The notes under the pieces: model-generated | The model's database searches: none | Told to the model about the DNA's origin: nothing | The model's input: only the letters and a program-made list of their open reading frames with translations | NCBI GenBank assembly: GCA_014925825.1 | Contig: JACGCK010000294.1 | Location: forward strand, 1-48,245 | DNA length: 48,245 nucleotides | Direction of reading: 5' to 3' | Origin: Pholiota molesta | Taxonomy: Eukaryota > Basidiomycota > Agaricomycetes > Agaricales > Strophariaceae | In this document: positions 21,601-32,894 of the stretch, in pieces | How the letters are laid out: each line of letters opens with the position of its first letter | How positions within the stretch are numbered: position 1 is the first letter of the stretch | Program-made: the position numbers and the translations under genes

Positions 21601-22690
21601 ACATATAAGACGAAGTTCATCATTGTGTGTATACCCACAAAACGACGTGCACCAGACCATTCCCACACCACGATAGACATACCACTCTCTGCAACCACAT
21701 TACACGTCAGATCGCGCATGCTTACCGTCCGATCTAATCCCTGCTCAATACAGGGCGTCAGGAGCCGAAACCTAGATTCGGATGCCCTCGGCTCCCAGCC
21801 ACCGCGCATCATCCTCGCTCTCGGCGTGCATGAACGCGAATGCGGGATTGACAACTGCACAACGCACACATCAGATCAGAAGAAGCATGAACAGAAAACG
21901 GACGTACAAACATACACGGTTAGGGGGTTAGGCCCCCACTTGGAGGAACGAACACCGTGATACCGGGTCGAGCGACCAGCGGAGGGCGCTCGTCCCCCGG
22001 AACACCGCACAGCGTCGCTGAACTACGACAAACAATCAGCACGGAATCGCAACATCAACAGCGAACATACACACACCCAGAACCGCTCAGCAGTCCGTCA
22101 CACCGATTCCACCGCAACCACAGGGAGGCACCACACCGCGTCTACCGCCGCCTTGCTCGTGATTCGTCAACGCCCCCAACCCCCCGGGATCCGCATCGCG
22201 CTCTGTTCGTTCCGTCTTTGTCCTTCACCAACTGGCGCATCATCACCCGGATGCCAATCGATCACCGAATCCCCGGCCGCGGCGCATCGTCCAGCTCGCG
22301 CGTTTCAAACAATGCGCCTTGGGCCGCCGTATCATATGTGCAGGCGCTCGATAGCTTCATGGCCAGAATACGGAGCGATGAGGCAGACCAGGGAGGGGTG
22401 AAGGGGATGTCGATGGGGAGATTCTGGTGGTGAGGAGGGTAGGTTTGGGCGAGAGAATGAGCGTGCCTATGGCGACGGCTCCAGCGCGATACTCAGAAGC
22501 TGAGCCCAGACGGGGTACTGGCGCTTCATGGGGCCAGACAACGGGGCCGGTGCGCATCTCTCTCTGTGTTCAAGTTCAATGCACATCCCTCGCTGGTGGG
22601 CGCATCGCCGTCGCCCTCCCAGCAATCCGCATCGCGCTCTGTTCCGTCCGCGGCCGTCACTACTGGCACGTCGTCATTGCCTCCCTCCCC
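21601..22690. repeat. Start of a decayed repeat unit, no intact gene
   Basis: GC-rich sequence with many short frames on both strands. Parts recur in diverged form elsewhere in the window. The block around 22140-22200 (CGCCGCCTTGCTCGTGA...) recurs near 26730. The block near 22380-22430 (GGATGTCGATGGGGA) recurs in each tandem repeat of 31115-32650. ATCGCGCTCTGTTC occurs at about 22195 and again at about 22630. This marks an old dispersed repeat family rather than a gene. Confidence 0.5.
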
Positions 22691-23110
22691 AGCCACGCCG
22701 TATCCAGCGCCGCCGCGCCGTCCCCAGCTCGCGCATCCTCAAACGCGCCTTGGTCACCCCCATCCTCCGCCGTACGTCTAGGCCCTCCGCAACCTCCTTA
22801 ACCAAGATACTGCGCAAGAGATGGCCGACGTAAGACCAAGCAGACCAGGCGGGGTTGGAGGGACAGCGCTTGAGTACGACTTCAATGGTTTGGAAGATGG
22901 CTAGGTCAAGGCTAGGTAGCCACATGAAGCAAAGCGCTCAAGGCGAGGTTATTCCATAGTATCATCGCACGGTCCTCTGGAGTGTAACCAGGAGCGTTGA
23001 TGGTTTGAGCAAGGACGGAAGGCCATCGTGTCAGTGGGGGAAGATTCAACATTGCGCATGGACCAGGCACGGACTCCGCTGGAGTTTGAATCCGGCCCGC
23101 GACATCCGTT
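22690..23110 (-). pseudogene. Fragment of an unrecognised protein gene, frame broken
   Basis: Two minus-strand frames read as one protein when joined. The first contains NLPPLTRWPSVLAQT and TPEDRAMILWNNLALSALL and ends at 22912. The second continues with LPSLDLAIFQTIEVVLKRC, WSAWSYVGHLLRSILVKEV and EGLDVRRRMGVTKARLRM. The helical, evenly mixed composition looks like real protein, unlike the surrounding frames. A one-base frame change near 22915 separates the halves. A related but poorer frame (CADSLDVRLSIAVLEARWKM) is found in the tandem repeats at 31115-32650, so this seems to be a decayed gene family. Function unknown. Confidence 0.35.
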
Positions 23111-23623
23111 CTTTCTCGTTCGATTGTTCCCTCTCCTCGCTTCCACCAACACCAACAGAAAACTCGAGGCGACATACCTCACCTTCTTTCACCTCTTCGT
23201 TCTCGATGACTATTGGACTCTCCGAATTTGGTATTCTTGTTTACCCGCCACATCCGTCTGAGCTCCCATTCACGAGCTGCTGAATTTCGCTCACAGCGCC
23301 ATCTACGCTTGCCCCTTGGATTCCAGATTACTTACGTGCTGACCGTCCGCCATCAACCCAGACCCACATCCACCGCCTTCGAGCAGCGGCTCAGCGCTCT
23401 ATCCTCATCAAATTGTGCGCCTTCCATTCTTCCGGCGCACTCTTAGCGTTAAGGACGCGTCAGGATGGGAGGCTCAGTGGCATGTCGGTCGTATCGCAAC
23501 CGATCTGGGGTGATACGGTGAGTACCCTGATTTCTAACATATCGTCTTTCTTCGCCCCCTTCGTTGTGCTCTTCGCCCATGCAACGGGCGTCCCCAGTCG
23601 GTATCCATCCCCGGAGGGCTTCT

Positions 23624-23770
23624 CAAAAGGAGGCCGACCATGACACTACCTTATCTGAAAGGGTGTCGGCCGAGAACCTTTTCGTTCTCAGCGACCGCTT
23701 TCGTGCTATGAGCTTCGCTAGCTCTAGTGATAGATAAGATCGCGAATCGTCCTGTGTTCGCCCCCTCTTG
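23624..23770. ncRNA. Fold-back element copy A
   Basis: One of four diverged copies. Outer arms start TCAAAAGGAGGCCGAC and end CGCCCCCTCTTG. Inside are CTTATCT paired with AGATAAG, a perfect GAGAAC/GTTCTC hairpin and a perfect GAGCT/AGCTC hairpin. It also has a second strand TGTCGGCC that could pair with the 5' GGCCGAC. Whether it is transcribed, and from which strand, is unknown; it could also be a DNA fold-back or miniature transposon. Confidence 0.45.
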
Positions 23771-24121
23771 ACTGGCCAATGATGAAGGGTTGAACGACTG
23801 CACTGATCCCTATATACTGCGTTCGGTACTCAGAACATGGATTGCATATACTCCCCTACGCATCCTGATGAGAGGCATCTTGCGAATTCAGTATCTGCGG
23901 ACTGCTTTATGTATATTATGTGGCGAAATCATAGCTATGTATGCATAGACTCGTATAGCACACATACTCCGTACCAATCACCTGTCCGCCGTATTTGGAT
24001 GCACTTCCGTTACAACAACAGACTATTGCCGGTACTCGATGGGCATGTTCATTGCTATGACAAACATTCGACAGTCTTACGGCTAGTGCTGATACTGTTA
24101 GTTTTAGGAGCTCAAGCATAA

Positions 24122-25384
24122 AAAATAGCAGCATATATAAGTAGTGTTCACAGACCAGAAGTGTAACTGTGTAATATTGATAAGTACAACCCAATGAATC
24201 ATCTGGACAGGGAACATGTAAGTATTGCGATAACTGAAGGGAACCATTCCCAATCTCTGTAAACAGACCAACACCGTCTTCGGTATGCAAAAAAAGGTAA
24301 CGAAGTTGAAACCTTGTTTTCCTTCTCCTGAAGACCTCTCTTGGAAATTGCCTCGATACGCTTTTCAGGAGCCGCGGATCCACGCGCCGAAAGTCGTACG
24401 CGACGACGTCGAAATGCCCCAGCAGCTGTAGCACCCGACACTGATGCAAGTGTGCTCTGCTTCAGCTCAGTCCCAAGCTCCTCGCTGCCCCAAACGGAAC
24501 CCGAGGTACCTCTGCGCGCATGAGGCCTAAAGAAAATTTAGCTCAGCCGGTAGACTCGGCGCAAGGAGGGCGGTGGTGAACAGTACCTGGGACAGTCGTC
24601 AATGTCATCAAAGATGAATGAGAATGAATGTGCGAGGATGATTTGTGTGAGGGCGTGGAAGTGGGGCCCATTGGATTTGCGAGTCAGAGTGGTCGATGGA
24701 CTGGAGTCTGAGGCATAGTAGACGAAAAACCCACTATTTTATATTTGGGAATGCGGCGAAGTATCATATGATATTTTTTCATCGATAGGACAGGAAACGG
24801 TATGTGCTCGAGTGGCACACTCCTAAATCGTCGAACAATGCGATGTAATTCTGAGTGATCGACATCTCCGAAGATGTATTTTGTGCCACTGAAGTGTACC
24901 GCTACCTTTGCAAACATACGTACATACCGCACACACACCGTGACCGGGCGAGTGGAACGAGGACCTACATCGACATCTGTCACCCAGAAACATTGCACGC
25001 GTCTGTGTCCGCTTGCGCAGTAAGGAAAGATGGTGATAAAGCTTAGACTACAAAGACGCATCTAAGGCATCATGGCCTCATGCTCGACCTCATGTTTACG
25101 GTCTTGCGCGGCTTGTTCAAGTTCCGATCGATATGTCTCCCAAAATGTAAGATAACGGGAGAACAATGGCCTTTCAACGAACCTCACAGCGTCTCCGAAC
25201 TCCATTCGCATTCTTCGGTATCGTGGTTAGCAGATAAAGCATTGTGAGTACGGTGCATGAGCAAGCATTGTATCGAGTGGCACTACTCCATAGCCTAGTT
25301 CTCTCGCAGGGCAAAAGTAGCAAGCAAGCCTCGTGGTCAATCTCCATCTATACTATCTTATGATCATTTTTCGAACACACTACT
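24122..25384 (-). CDS. Possible two-exon coding stretch (about 24313-24730), rest empty
   Basis: Low-confidence. On the minus strand a frame ending ...FIFDDIDDCPR (to 24587) joins through a 60-nt GTACTG...CTTTAG intron to an exon from 24526 reading RRGTSGSVWGSEELG... and AFRRRRVRLSARGS, ending near 24316 at ...LQEKENK. The join keeps the phase and the composition is protein-like (mixed charge, Gly/Ser, Arg cluster), but no start codon, family or downstream exon could be fixed. The stretches on either side (24122-24310 and 24740-25384) show nothing convincing. Confidence 0.2.
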
Positions 25385-26720
25385 TTGTTTGAAAGTTCAT
25401 ATTATTCATTAACAGGTGACATAAGATACCAAGCAGCGTCGAGAAAGCTTGAACTCAGATATATCCATACCACCACCGTCCACGGGTGCTGCACCAGTCG
25501 ACGAAGCCGCACTAACCCTAGATTCCTACGTCTCCTCATCCATCCTGTCCCACCCGAGAACGATCCAGCAGCCACCATCCTCGCATTGATCCGCGCTCCT
25601 GCGTTCGTCGAGCGGTCAGACGAAGTGGCCTGCGGAGGAGGCAACGGAGGCGTCAGCCATGTTGATCCGCAGTGCAACGTAGACCGCGGGGCGGGTATCA
25701 AATCGTACCGCGAAGGAAGCGAGATGAGGGCGCAACCGAATGCCAGAGCGCGTCCCACGTACAAAGGACGAGCACTTCCTCGCCCGGGAGATAGCACACG
25801 GCCTCATCTTCATCATCCTCCCACGTCCCACAATCGCAAATACCATACTAGATCACCGCCCAACGCAGGCAGGACAGCACCAGCACCTGGCGCCGCATCC
25901 CCGCCGCGTACGACGCGCGACGCGACGACGCACTCCTACTTCCCTGTGCCAGCCCTGCCATACCTGCGGGCCATGTACCCACCTGGCGCGAGCGGAGGCG
26001 CGCGTTGTGCGCCTCTTGCTCAGCGAAAGCCGGGGGGAACCGCGAGGCGGCGAGGGGAGGCGTGCGGTGCGCAGACCATGCGCGGATGCGGTGCAGAGGA
26101 TGTAGGAGAGGGAGGTGCGTGCGTGGTCATTCCACGCGCGCGCCGGCTAGACCAGCGTGCCCGGCAGCCATGTGCGGAAAAGGCATGGCTACCGCGCTGC
26201 CCAGTCTCGGATCCAGCGCCTCCGCACGCTCCTTGGCGGAGACGAGTCGGGCTGGGAGGAGTCGGTCTGGGAGGAGTCGGATAGGGAAGGAGCGCTTGGG
26301 ACGTCGGCGGGGTTGGGAGTTGGCTGCGCGCAGATGGCAGCGGAGACTGGGGTGAGGACGGTGTTGCGGTGCTGGAAAGTGTGTCGAGCTATGGGGTGCA
26401 GCACGTGTCTTAGTATGGGAGGCGATGGAAGACAGATATTTCACCTTTTAGTGCGTGGTACGGTGCTTCGGTTGCTTGAGTGGGTATGTGAGGGTTCAGA
26501 GTCTTCGATGTCAGCGTCAGCGTCAGCGTCGAAAGTCCAGCATCATATCGGAGAAAGACAGCTTACCCATGCGTCTTGCGTGGCTTGCATGGATACGAAG
26601 ACCAAGAGCAGGAGGGGTACGGAGGGGGGAAGGTGCGCTGAACATTCGAAGGTTCCCTGAGCTGCGAACGATGTCAGTACGCGATCGTCACATCAACAGT
26701 GCATGGACTTACATTTCAAC
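25385..26720. other. GC-rich stretch, no recognised gene
   Basis: Long open frames exist on both strands (for example plus 25385-26284, about 299 codons) but their translations are Arg/Pro/Ala-rich, mutually overlapping and without motifs. They are explained by high GC content. The short repeated GGTCTGGGAGGAGTCGG / GGGCTGGGAGGAGTCGG near 26250-26280 is a small tandem duplication. Confidence 0.4.
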
Positions 26721-27855
26721 ATCCCACATACTACCGCCACTGCCTTGCTCGTGAACGCCTCCACCCCCGGATCCCATCGCTCTCCGTCCCATCCCATCCA
26801 TCCGTGCGCTATACTGGGCCTCTCTTTACCACCACCGTACCATCGATCTCCTCTCCGACTCATACAGTTAGTCCACGGCAGACACACGCGCCGATGCAGT
26901 TGGAGGGTGGGTAGGAGGCAGTGTGCGGCTGGATGTTGGCGTAGTCGCGTTCGTGTCGCGTCCATGGCAAGAAACAACGCGCGGTGAGTGCTGTAAGACC
27001 CGGAGTGCGCGCCGATTGGGGGGCGCAAGCAGACGACGGGCCCGAGCGTGGAAATAGTAGAGCGATGCCATGTTGGTCAAATACACTGGAGATGGGTGAG
27101 GGTGAGCGGGCAGGGGCTAGAGCAATGCACTGGGAAGGCTGACGCGACTGGGTGGAGAAACGCCCCCTGCTCTGTGTCCATCAGTGGAACGGCTACTGGC
27201 AGGCGATGTGGGTAGCCACACATATGCATTGAATGCACTGCTCTGGATTGCAGACGGGGAACGTGAATACAGAGTGATGTGTGGCGATACAACGAGGTCG
27301 TCGTGGCTGCCGTTCGAACATTGCGCACGGACTCTGAATCCGGCCCGAACCCTCCTTGCCTGGCATGTCTTCCCATTCATCGCTTCCACCAACACCAACA
27401 ATTAAACCAAGGTGCCTTCCACCTCCCTGACTCTTGTCTATCTATTATATCTGTCTAAGTACCAACAATCCACTTCGATTCGCGAGCTGCCAAGTTTCGC
27501 TCGGACTAGATTCGACTCATGCTACACAATCATCGCTCCGACCCTTAATCTTCGATTCAGCTAATTATGAACAAGGCATGCGGTATCTGGTATGCCATCC
27601 ATATGTACAAGCCCTCATTCTGGAGCTTAACCTAGTTATTCTACCCCATTCCTATCAGCGGGAGATCGCATCGATCGCACAACTGCCAGCCTGCATCACA
27701 GAGTACTATATGGATTCCAGATGTGCACGATGGGGAGGGTATGTAATTGGTCCGATATTCATCCTTTCATCTTTCGTGGCCGTTCTCCCATTTTCTGCTA
27801 GTCCGTTCCATGTGGCGGGTGTCCTCGAACAGTACCAGTCGTGAGATGATTCTTA
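26721..27855. repeat. Second copy of the decayed repeat unit
   Basis: Diverged copy of the unit that ends at 23770. Shared blocks: CTTGCTCGTGAACGCC near 26740 with 22150; GACTCTGAATCCGGCCCG near 27330 with the TTTGAATCCGGCCCG near 23090; CGCTTCCACCAACACCAACA near 27380 with 23140. A conserved G-rich motif followed by a GT of splice-donor type is near 27740. The open frames are not conserved between copies. Confidence 0.5.
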
Positions 27856-28018
27856 CAAGAGGAGGTCGACCATGGTGCCAAATCTTATCTTTGACTGAGT
27901 GTCGACTGAGAATATTTATTTTCGGCGACATTGCCAGAGCTATGCACTTTGCTAGCTCTACCGGCAGATAAGGTTTGCCACTTTTAACAGGAAACACTAA
28001 GGTGTCGGCCCCCTCTTG
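27856..28018. ncRNA. Fold-back element copy B
   Basis: Outer arms CAAGAGGAGGTCGACC and GGTGTCGGCCCCCTCTTG. An inner arm AAATCTTATCT pairs along 11 positions with AGATAAGGTTT (one G-T pair). A GAGAAT/ATTTTC hairpin and a perfect 7-bp AGAGCTA/TAGCTCT hairpin lie inside. Best preserved inner stem of the four copies. Confidence 0.5.
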
Positions 28019-29111
28019 TGGGATCGTGACGACTCTATCGATTCTGTCGATCCTCGTGTATCGTGTTCGATGCCTGACCATTCAAATCTTACAATTCACC
28101 CAAGCATCGATTGTCGTATAGAGACTCGGCATCGTGCACCCAACATCCATCGCCACGCACCGGAAACCCAGAGCGCCGTCCGTCATCCTCATTCCCGTCC
28201 GTTCTACCATACTCGACATGTGGTCTCCAGACGCTCCACGCGCTCCATCACCACTCGCGCGCTGCTGAACTTTGGCTGCGCAAGATCAGAGCGACGTCTG
28301 CACGCACTACCTGATCATCCCCTCGACCCTATATCCTCGATCTGCAGCACTATCACTATCCTATACATCATCGCGCTACTGAACCGTCGCTCTGACTCTG
28401 AGACCTCGAATCTTTTATCAACTTATGCCCAGAACAGCCGGTATGTGGTATGCGTTTATTCTTGCGCACATTCCACTCTCAGCTAATCATGCTGCCAGTG
28501 GATGTTGTCTTCGAAATTTCTTGATCAATGGAATGCACATCGCTCAGCGCCTGCAGCCAACCTGCACCTCTGACCTGCCCGGGGAGTTTTTCGACATCAA
28601 GGGCGCCTGAAGCTGAGGTATATCGCGCGTCCTAGCACGAATGCCTTTATGTCTCTCTGTTTCAGCTCTATGCGCAGCGTCTCTGCCTCGTTCCCCTGTC
28701 CCGCCCATTCTCTCACTGGCAAGTTTAATGATTTGCAACGTTTAGCTTTTACATATGCTACGTATCAAGGAAGCTGGATATTTGGTAACGGATATGAATG
28801 GCTAGAGGTCCAGGAATACGTTCGAGAAGCAAGAAATTAGTGGAGGTAATATTGCGGTTCACATACAGACGGAACATTTATAACATCGATCGACGACGAT
28901 ATTTGACACCACCCGCGCTATGTGGTTGTGTAAATATAAAAGTACGGGTATAACTTCATGGTTCAAGAGATCACCGATACCAACGAACTATTCGAGGCTA
29001 GATGGGATAAATTTTCAAGGCAACGCTACCATGTGAATCTGTCTACAGAAAAAAAAGTCAATAATGGACGTCCAAAAATCGCGATGTAAAATCGAGGAAA
29101 CACCCCAAGTT
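28019..29111. other. Repeat-derived region before the F-box gene
   Basis: Includes a block near 28225-28285 (CTCCAGACGCTCCACGCGC, then CGCGCTGCTGAACTTTGGCTG) that recurs near 34350 and 35025. No intact gene. The last 250 bp upstream of 29112 are AT-rich and probably hold the F-box gene terminator. Confidence 0.4.
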
Positions 29112-30972
29112 TTAACATAAAGAAAGCTCGAAACGTACATTTGTATCGATGATTCCATCCGCATACATCATGTAGATTGGATCATGTTGTGCGTCGATCA
29201 TGAAGGCTGAGCAGCAACTGAGGTGTAGCGTTGATATCACGCATGGCAGACGCGTCTCGACATCGTCAAGAAAGAGCGGGACGTCCTCGGTGCGGATCAC
29301 ACTGGACGGAGACAATTTCCACAGTTGACCTTTCGGAGACGAGGATGGGGTATGGGTATCCAGACTGCCTTGGGCAGACAGCACCGCTGCCAGGGAGAAG
29401 TCAAAGATGTCTATAACGCCGGATGGCTCTGTCGAGCCAATGTCGTGCTTCAAAACGGCACGCTGACCGTAGATGCATCTGGGCACAAAAAAGATAACTA
29501 ATGTGAGCACTGCAATTATTCTGATTATCCAAAAGCGGTAATAGCAACCTTCTCCAGTATTTCACAAGTTCCGCAGGGGAAGAACGCCCCAATCGCGTGT
29601 TGGGCGGGCCCCATTCCGACCACGGAATATCCAGAGGCGCATGCTCCGTAAGTGCGTGAGCGTACTTTAGGAGCACGCGCTGGTGCAGGAACATGTTCAG
29701 AGAGTGGACGCGCCGCGCGCTATCCTCCGATGAGACCTCCATATACTCCATGGTAAACATGTGTAGGCGGTCATCATCACGTATTGCGAATGGTATATGT
29801 GAGAGTGGATTTGCCTCAATGGGCCAGCATGGCTGGAGATTCCGAGGAAAGTGATGCCAGGGGACATTGGTGGAAGATGAAGCGTAGCGAGGTGCATGGC
29901 CTTGGTAGCCGCCGCGGGGGTCGTACAAGCTTGTATAGCCGAATCTCACCGTAGTTGGCCAGCGTCGTAAGGAAGAAGTATGTGGAATCGAGAAGCGTGA
30001 TATCAGACGCCAAAAGAGCGAGACTGTGATTGAAAGATGTGGAGGTATCCTGTATTAAACATTGTTTAATATTAAATATGTGGCAAAGTGGCGTAAATTT
30101 GAGCGCACCAATAACAGATCCGATGTAGTCCAGTCCCATACTACTGCTCGCATCTCCCCCTCATCATCATGGAAATGAACGGCGACGACGTCATATGCAA
30201 TTTGTAGAACGGGGGGGCCGAAAATATCCTCGCGGTAATGTTTCGGAACAATCGTCAACTGCAAGGGGCTTTGCTGCGCCTGTGGATGTATGGCATTGGT
30301 AGATATAGTGCGAATGTGAACGCGGAGGATACGAGTGTCGGTCATTGACAATGGTGGGCTACGGATGGTTAAAGTCAAGGTCAAAAGATAATACATGTAC
30401 ACAGACACGCACTCACGTTCCATCGTCCTCCAAGAAAACTATCAAATCCTGCGTCGGGTCCATCGTGAACTCCATAACCGAGATTCCGATCGAGGGTGTT
30501 CGAAGCGTGCGTCCATCAGCATTGCGGGCGGTCGGTAGCCATGAGATTTCAAAGTGGTCATTTCCAAAGCCATCACTGCACAGGTGAGCGAAAGCGCCTC
30601 CGGCGAGCTCGGATGCACCGCAGCGAGGTTGCGTCTGGCGTGTCAAAGGCTCGTTCACTTCGAGTCCCACCCACGCCTGACGTCGCCTTACAAGTGATTC
30701 GATGAGGACTGAGTGACTGAGTGACGTTCCAGCGTCTTTGAGGCCCTCCAAATGCAACTGAATAATATACGCTAGAAGTGAGGAACTCTTGAAAGCCTCG
30801 TACATTGCTGTGCATGTCTGCGAGAGATCCTACAGGTTTAGTCTCTTCCCCATTGACAGATATCAAAGCGACGCAGCCTTACCATCGCACAGGAGACGAG
30901 TGAAATGGCATCGAGGTTGGTAAGGATCTCGATTTGCAGCTCTTGTGGCAACGCGCAGAAACAGTTCGCCAT
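29112..30972 (-). CDS. F-box protein
   Basis: Probable substrate-recognition subunit of an SCF ubiquitin ligase. Starts at the ATG at 30972, directly with an F-box (LPQELQIEILTNLDAISLVSCA). Exons: 30972-30883, 30829-30414, about 30347-30120, 30056-29950 and further exons to a stop at 29112. Introns are short with consistent phase at the first three joins. The remainder is the mixed beta-rich C-terminal region usual in basidiomycete F-box proteins (MDPTQDLIVFLEDD, FAIRDDDRLHMFTMEY), used in these families to bind targets. Near 29926 the frame changes between NYGEIRLYKL and GGYQGHAPRY. Either one base is extra or two are lost, or a 53-nt intron (GTGAGATT...CTACCAAG) removes the segment and keeps the frame. 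A TATA-like TATAAATAC lies about 75 nt upstream. Target unknown. Confidence 0.75.
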
Positions 30973-31114
30973 TTTGGAGTTGAATCGATGAAGCGGATGA
31001 CTTGTAGACCGCCGATAATCGAAATGACTGTCGCGTTCCAAATTGTATTTATACATCATTCCCACAGGCATCGTTCTCAGTGCTCGGTCCGGCCTCGCGT
31101 TCGGCGTATGAATT

Positions 31115-32650
31115 ACTTGATAACGCACATAAACACCATAGATACGCATTGCTCTCTGCTCTAGCCGCATCCTTCGCCAACCGCCTCCTCTTCACCACAA
31201 CCCTATCGATCATCGAATCCCCTCCCATGCCGGAACGTCGCATCGCTCAGCTCGCGCCATCTTCCAACGTGCTTCAAGCACTGCGATGCTCAACCGTACA
31301 TCTAGGGAATCCGCACACTGGGCCATCGCGCTAGAACGTGATGACAATCATGGTAAATTCAACGGACCAGGAGCTGTTGAAGGACATGTCGATGGGGATT
31401 GGGTGTTGGCAAAATTGGGGGTCTGTACGAGGTGCTAAGTACGCCCATTGTCCATTGCGGCCACGTGCGCGCATTGTGCGTGCGCTTGGTGGAGGTGAAT
31501 GCGTGCCAGTGGAAATGGCTTCGGTAGGTAAGGGCACCAATCGAAAGGGGTGGCCATGTCAGAGAAGGCGGCGTGCTGGAGAAGGCAGTTAGTTGCAGAC
31601 GTTGGGATAGGGTTAGATGGCTGACCTTGCCTACATCGTCTAGTTCCCCAGTACTTGATAACGCACATAAACACCACAGATACGCATCGCTCTCTGTTCT
31701 AGCCGCATCCTTCGCCAACCGCCTCCTCTTTACCACCACCCCATCGATCATCGAATCCCCTCCCATGCCGGAACGTCGCATCGTCCAGCTCGCGCCATCT
31801 TCCAACGTGCTTCAAGCACTGCGATGCTCAAACGTACATCTAGGGAATCTGCACACCGCGCCATCGTGATGACAATCTTGGTAAATTCAACGGACCAGGA
31901 GCTGTTGAAGGAGATGTCGATGGGGATTGGGTGTTGGCAAAATTGGGGGTCTGTACGAGGTGCTAAGTACGCCCATTGTCCATTGCGGCCACGTACGCGC
32001 ATTGTGCGTGCGCTTGGTGGAGGTGAATGCGTGCCAGTGGAAATGGCTTCGGTAGGTAAGGGCACCAATCGAAAGGGGTGGCCATGTCAGAGAAGGCGGC
32101 GTGCTGGAGAAGGCAGTTAGTTGCAGACGTTGGGATAGGGTTAGATGGCTGACCTTGCCTACATCGTCTAGTTCCCCAGTACTTGATAACGCACATAAAC
32201 ACCACAGATACGCATCGCTCTCTGTTCTAGCCGCATCCTTCGCCAACCGCCTCCTCTTTACCACCACCCCATCGATCATCGAATCCCCTCCCATGCCGGA
32301 ACGTCGCATCGTCCAGCTCGCGCCATCTTCCAACGTGCTTCAAGCACTGCGATGCTCAAACGTACATCTAGGGAATCTGCACACCGCGCCATCGTGATGA
32401 CAATCTTGGTAAATTCAACGGACCAGGAGCTGTTGAAGGAGATGTCGATGGGGATTGGGTGTTGGCAAAATTGGGGGTCTGTACGAGGTGCTAAGTACGC
32501 CCATTGTCCACTGCGGCCGCGTACGCGCATTCTGCGTACGCTTGATGGAGGTGGATGTGTGCCAGCGAATGGCTTCGGTAGGTAAGGGCACCAATCGAGT
32601 GGGGTGGCCATGTCAGAGAAGGCTGCGTGCTGGAGAAGTCATTTAGTTGC
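31115..32650. repeat. Three tandem repeats of about 530 bp
   Basis: Head-to-tail copies starting at the same ACTTGATAACGCACATAAAC sequence at 31115, 31653 and 32181. The spacing is 538 and 528 bp. Copies 2 and 3 are nearly identical over most of their length; copy 1 differs more, and copy 3 diverges at its right end. The open frames they carry (148 codons on the minus strand) are repeats of the same sequence, with no known family. The repeat contains blocks seen in the older units near 22140-22430, so one block of the old family has been locally amplified. Confidence 0.9.
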
Positions 32651-32894
32651 AGACAGTGGGATAGCTGTTAAATTCAGCGTTGAGATTCAGAATTAGACTG
32701 CAAGGAGGAGAGAAAGGCTTGCGTTGTGGGTGGCTATCGGTTTTCAGGGACATAAGTCAAGTCAGAGTGCTACTCATTCCAACACTCCCAAGAGAGATGT
32801 GAATCCATAGTGTTGTGGATTGCAAACCGGAAGCGTGAAGGGAGTAAGCAAGGAGTAAGATGGACGGAGCTCGCAGTTACGCAGTTCGTACATT
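32651..32894. other. Diverged repeat-unit sequence
   Basis: Resembles 27190-27300 (GGATTGCAAACCGGAAGCGTGA here, GGATTGCAGACGGGGAACGTGA there). No gene. Confidence 0.4.

Noticed and set aside
23624..23760. Possible HDV-like self-cleaving ribozyme in fold-back copy A
   Set aside because: In copy A the pairings GGCCGAC/GTCGGCC and CTTATCT/AGATAAG interleave like a pseudoknot. The first pairing is not kept in copies C and D, and the catalytic C-containing joining sequence is not evident.
24530..24600. tRNA-like TTAGCTCAGCCGGTAGAC
   Set aside because: It matches the A-box consensus (TRGCNNARYNGG), but there is no B box, no T-arm and no acceptor stem; it also lies in a probable intron.
25385..26284. 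299-codon plus-strand open frame
   Set aside because: Arg/Pro/Ala-rich translation without motifs, overlapped by equally long frames on the other strand; explained by GC content.
31359..32333. Two identical 148-codon minus-strand frames
   Set aside because: Identity comes from the tandem repeat; the third copy does not keep the frame and there is no known motif.
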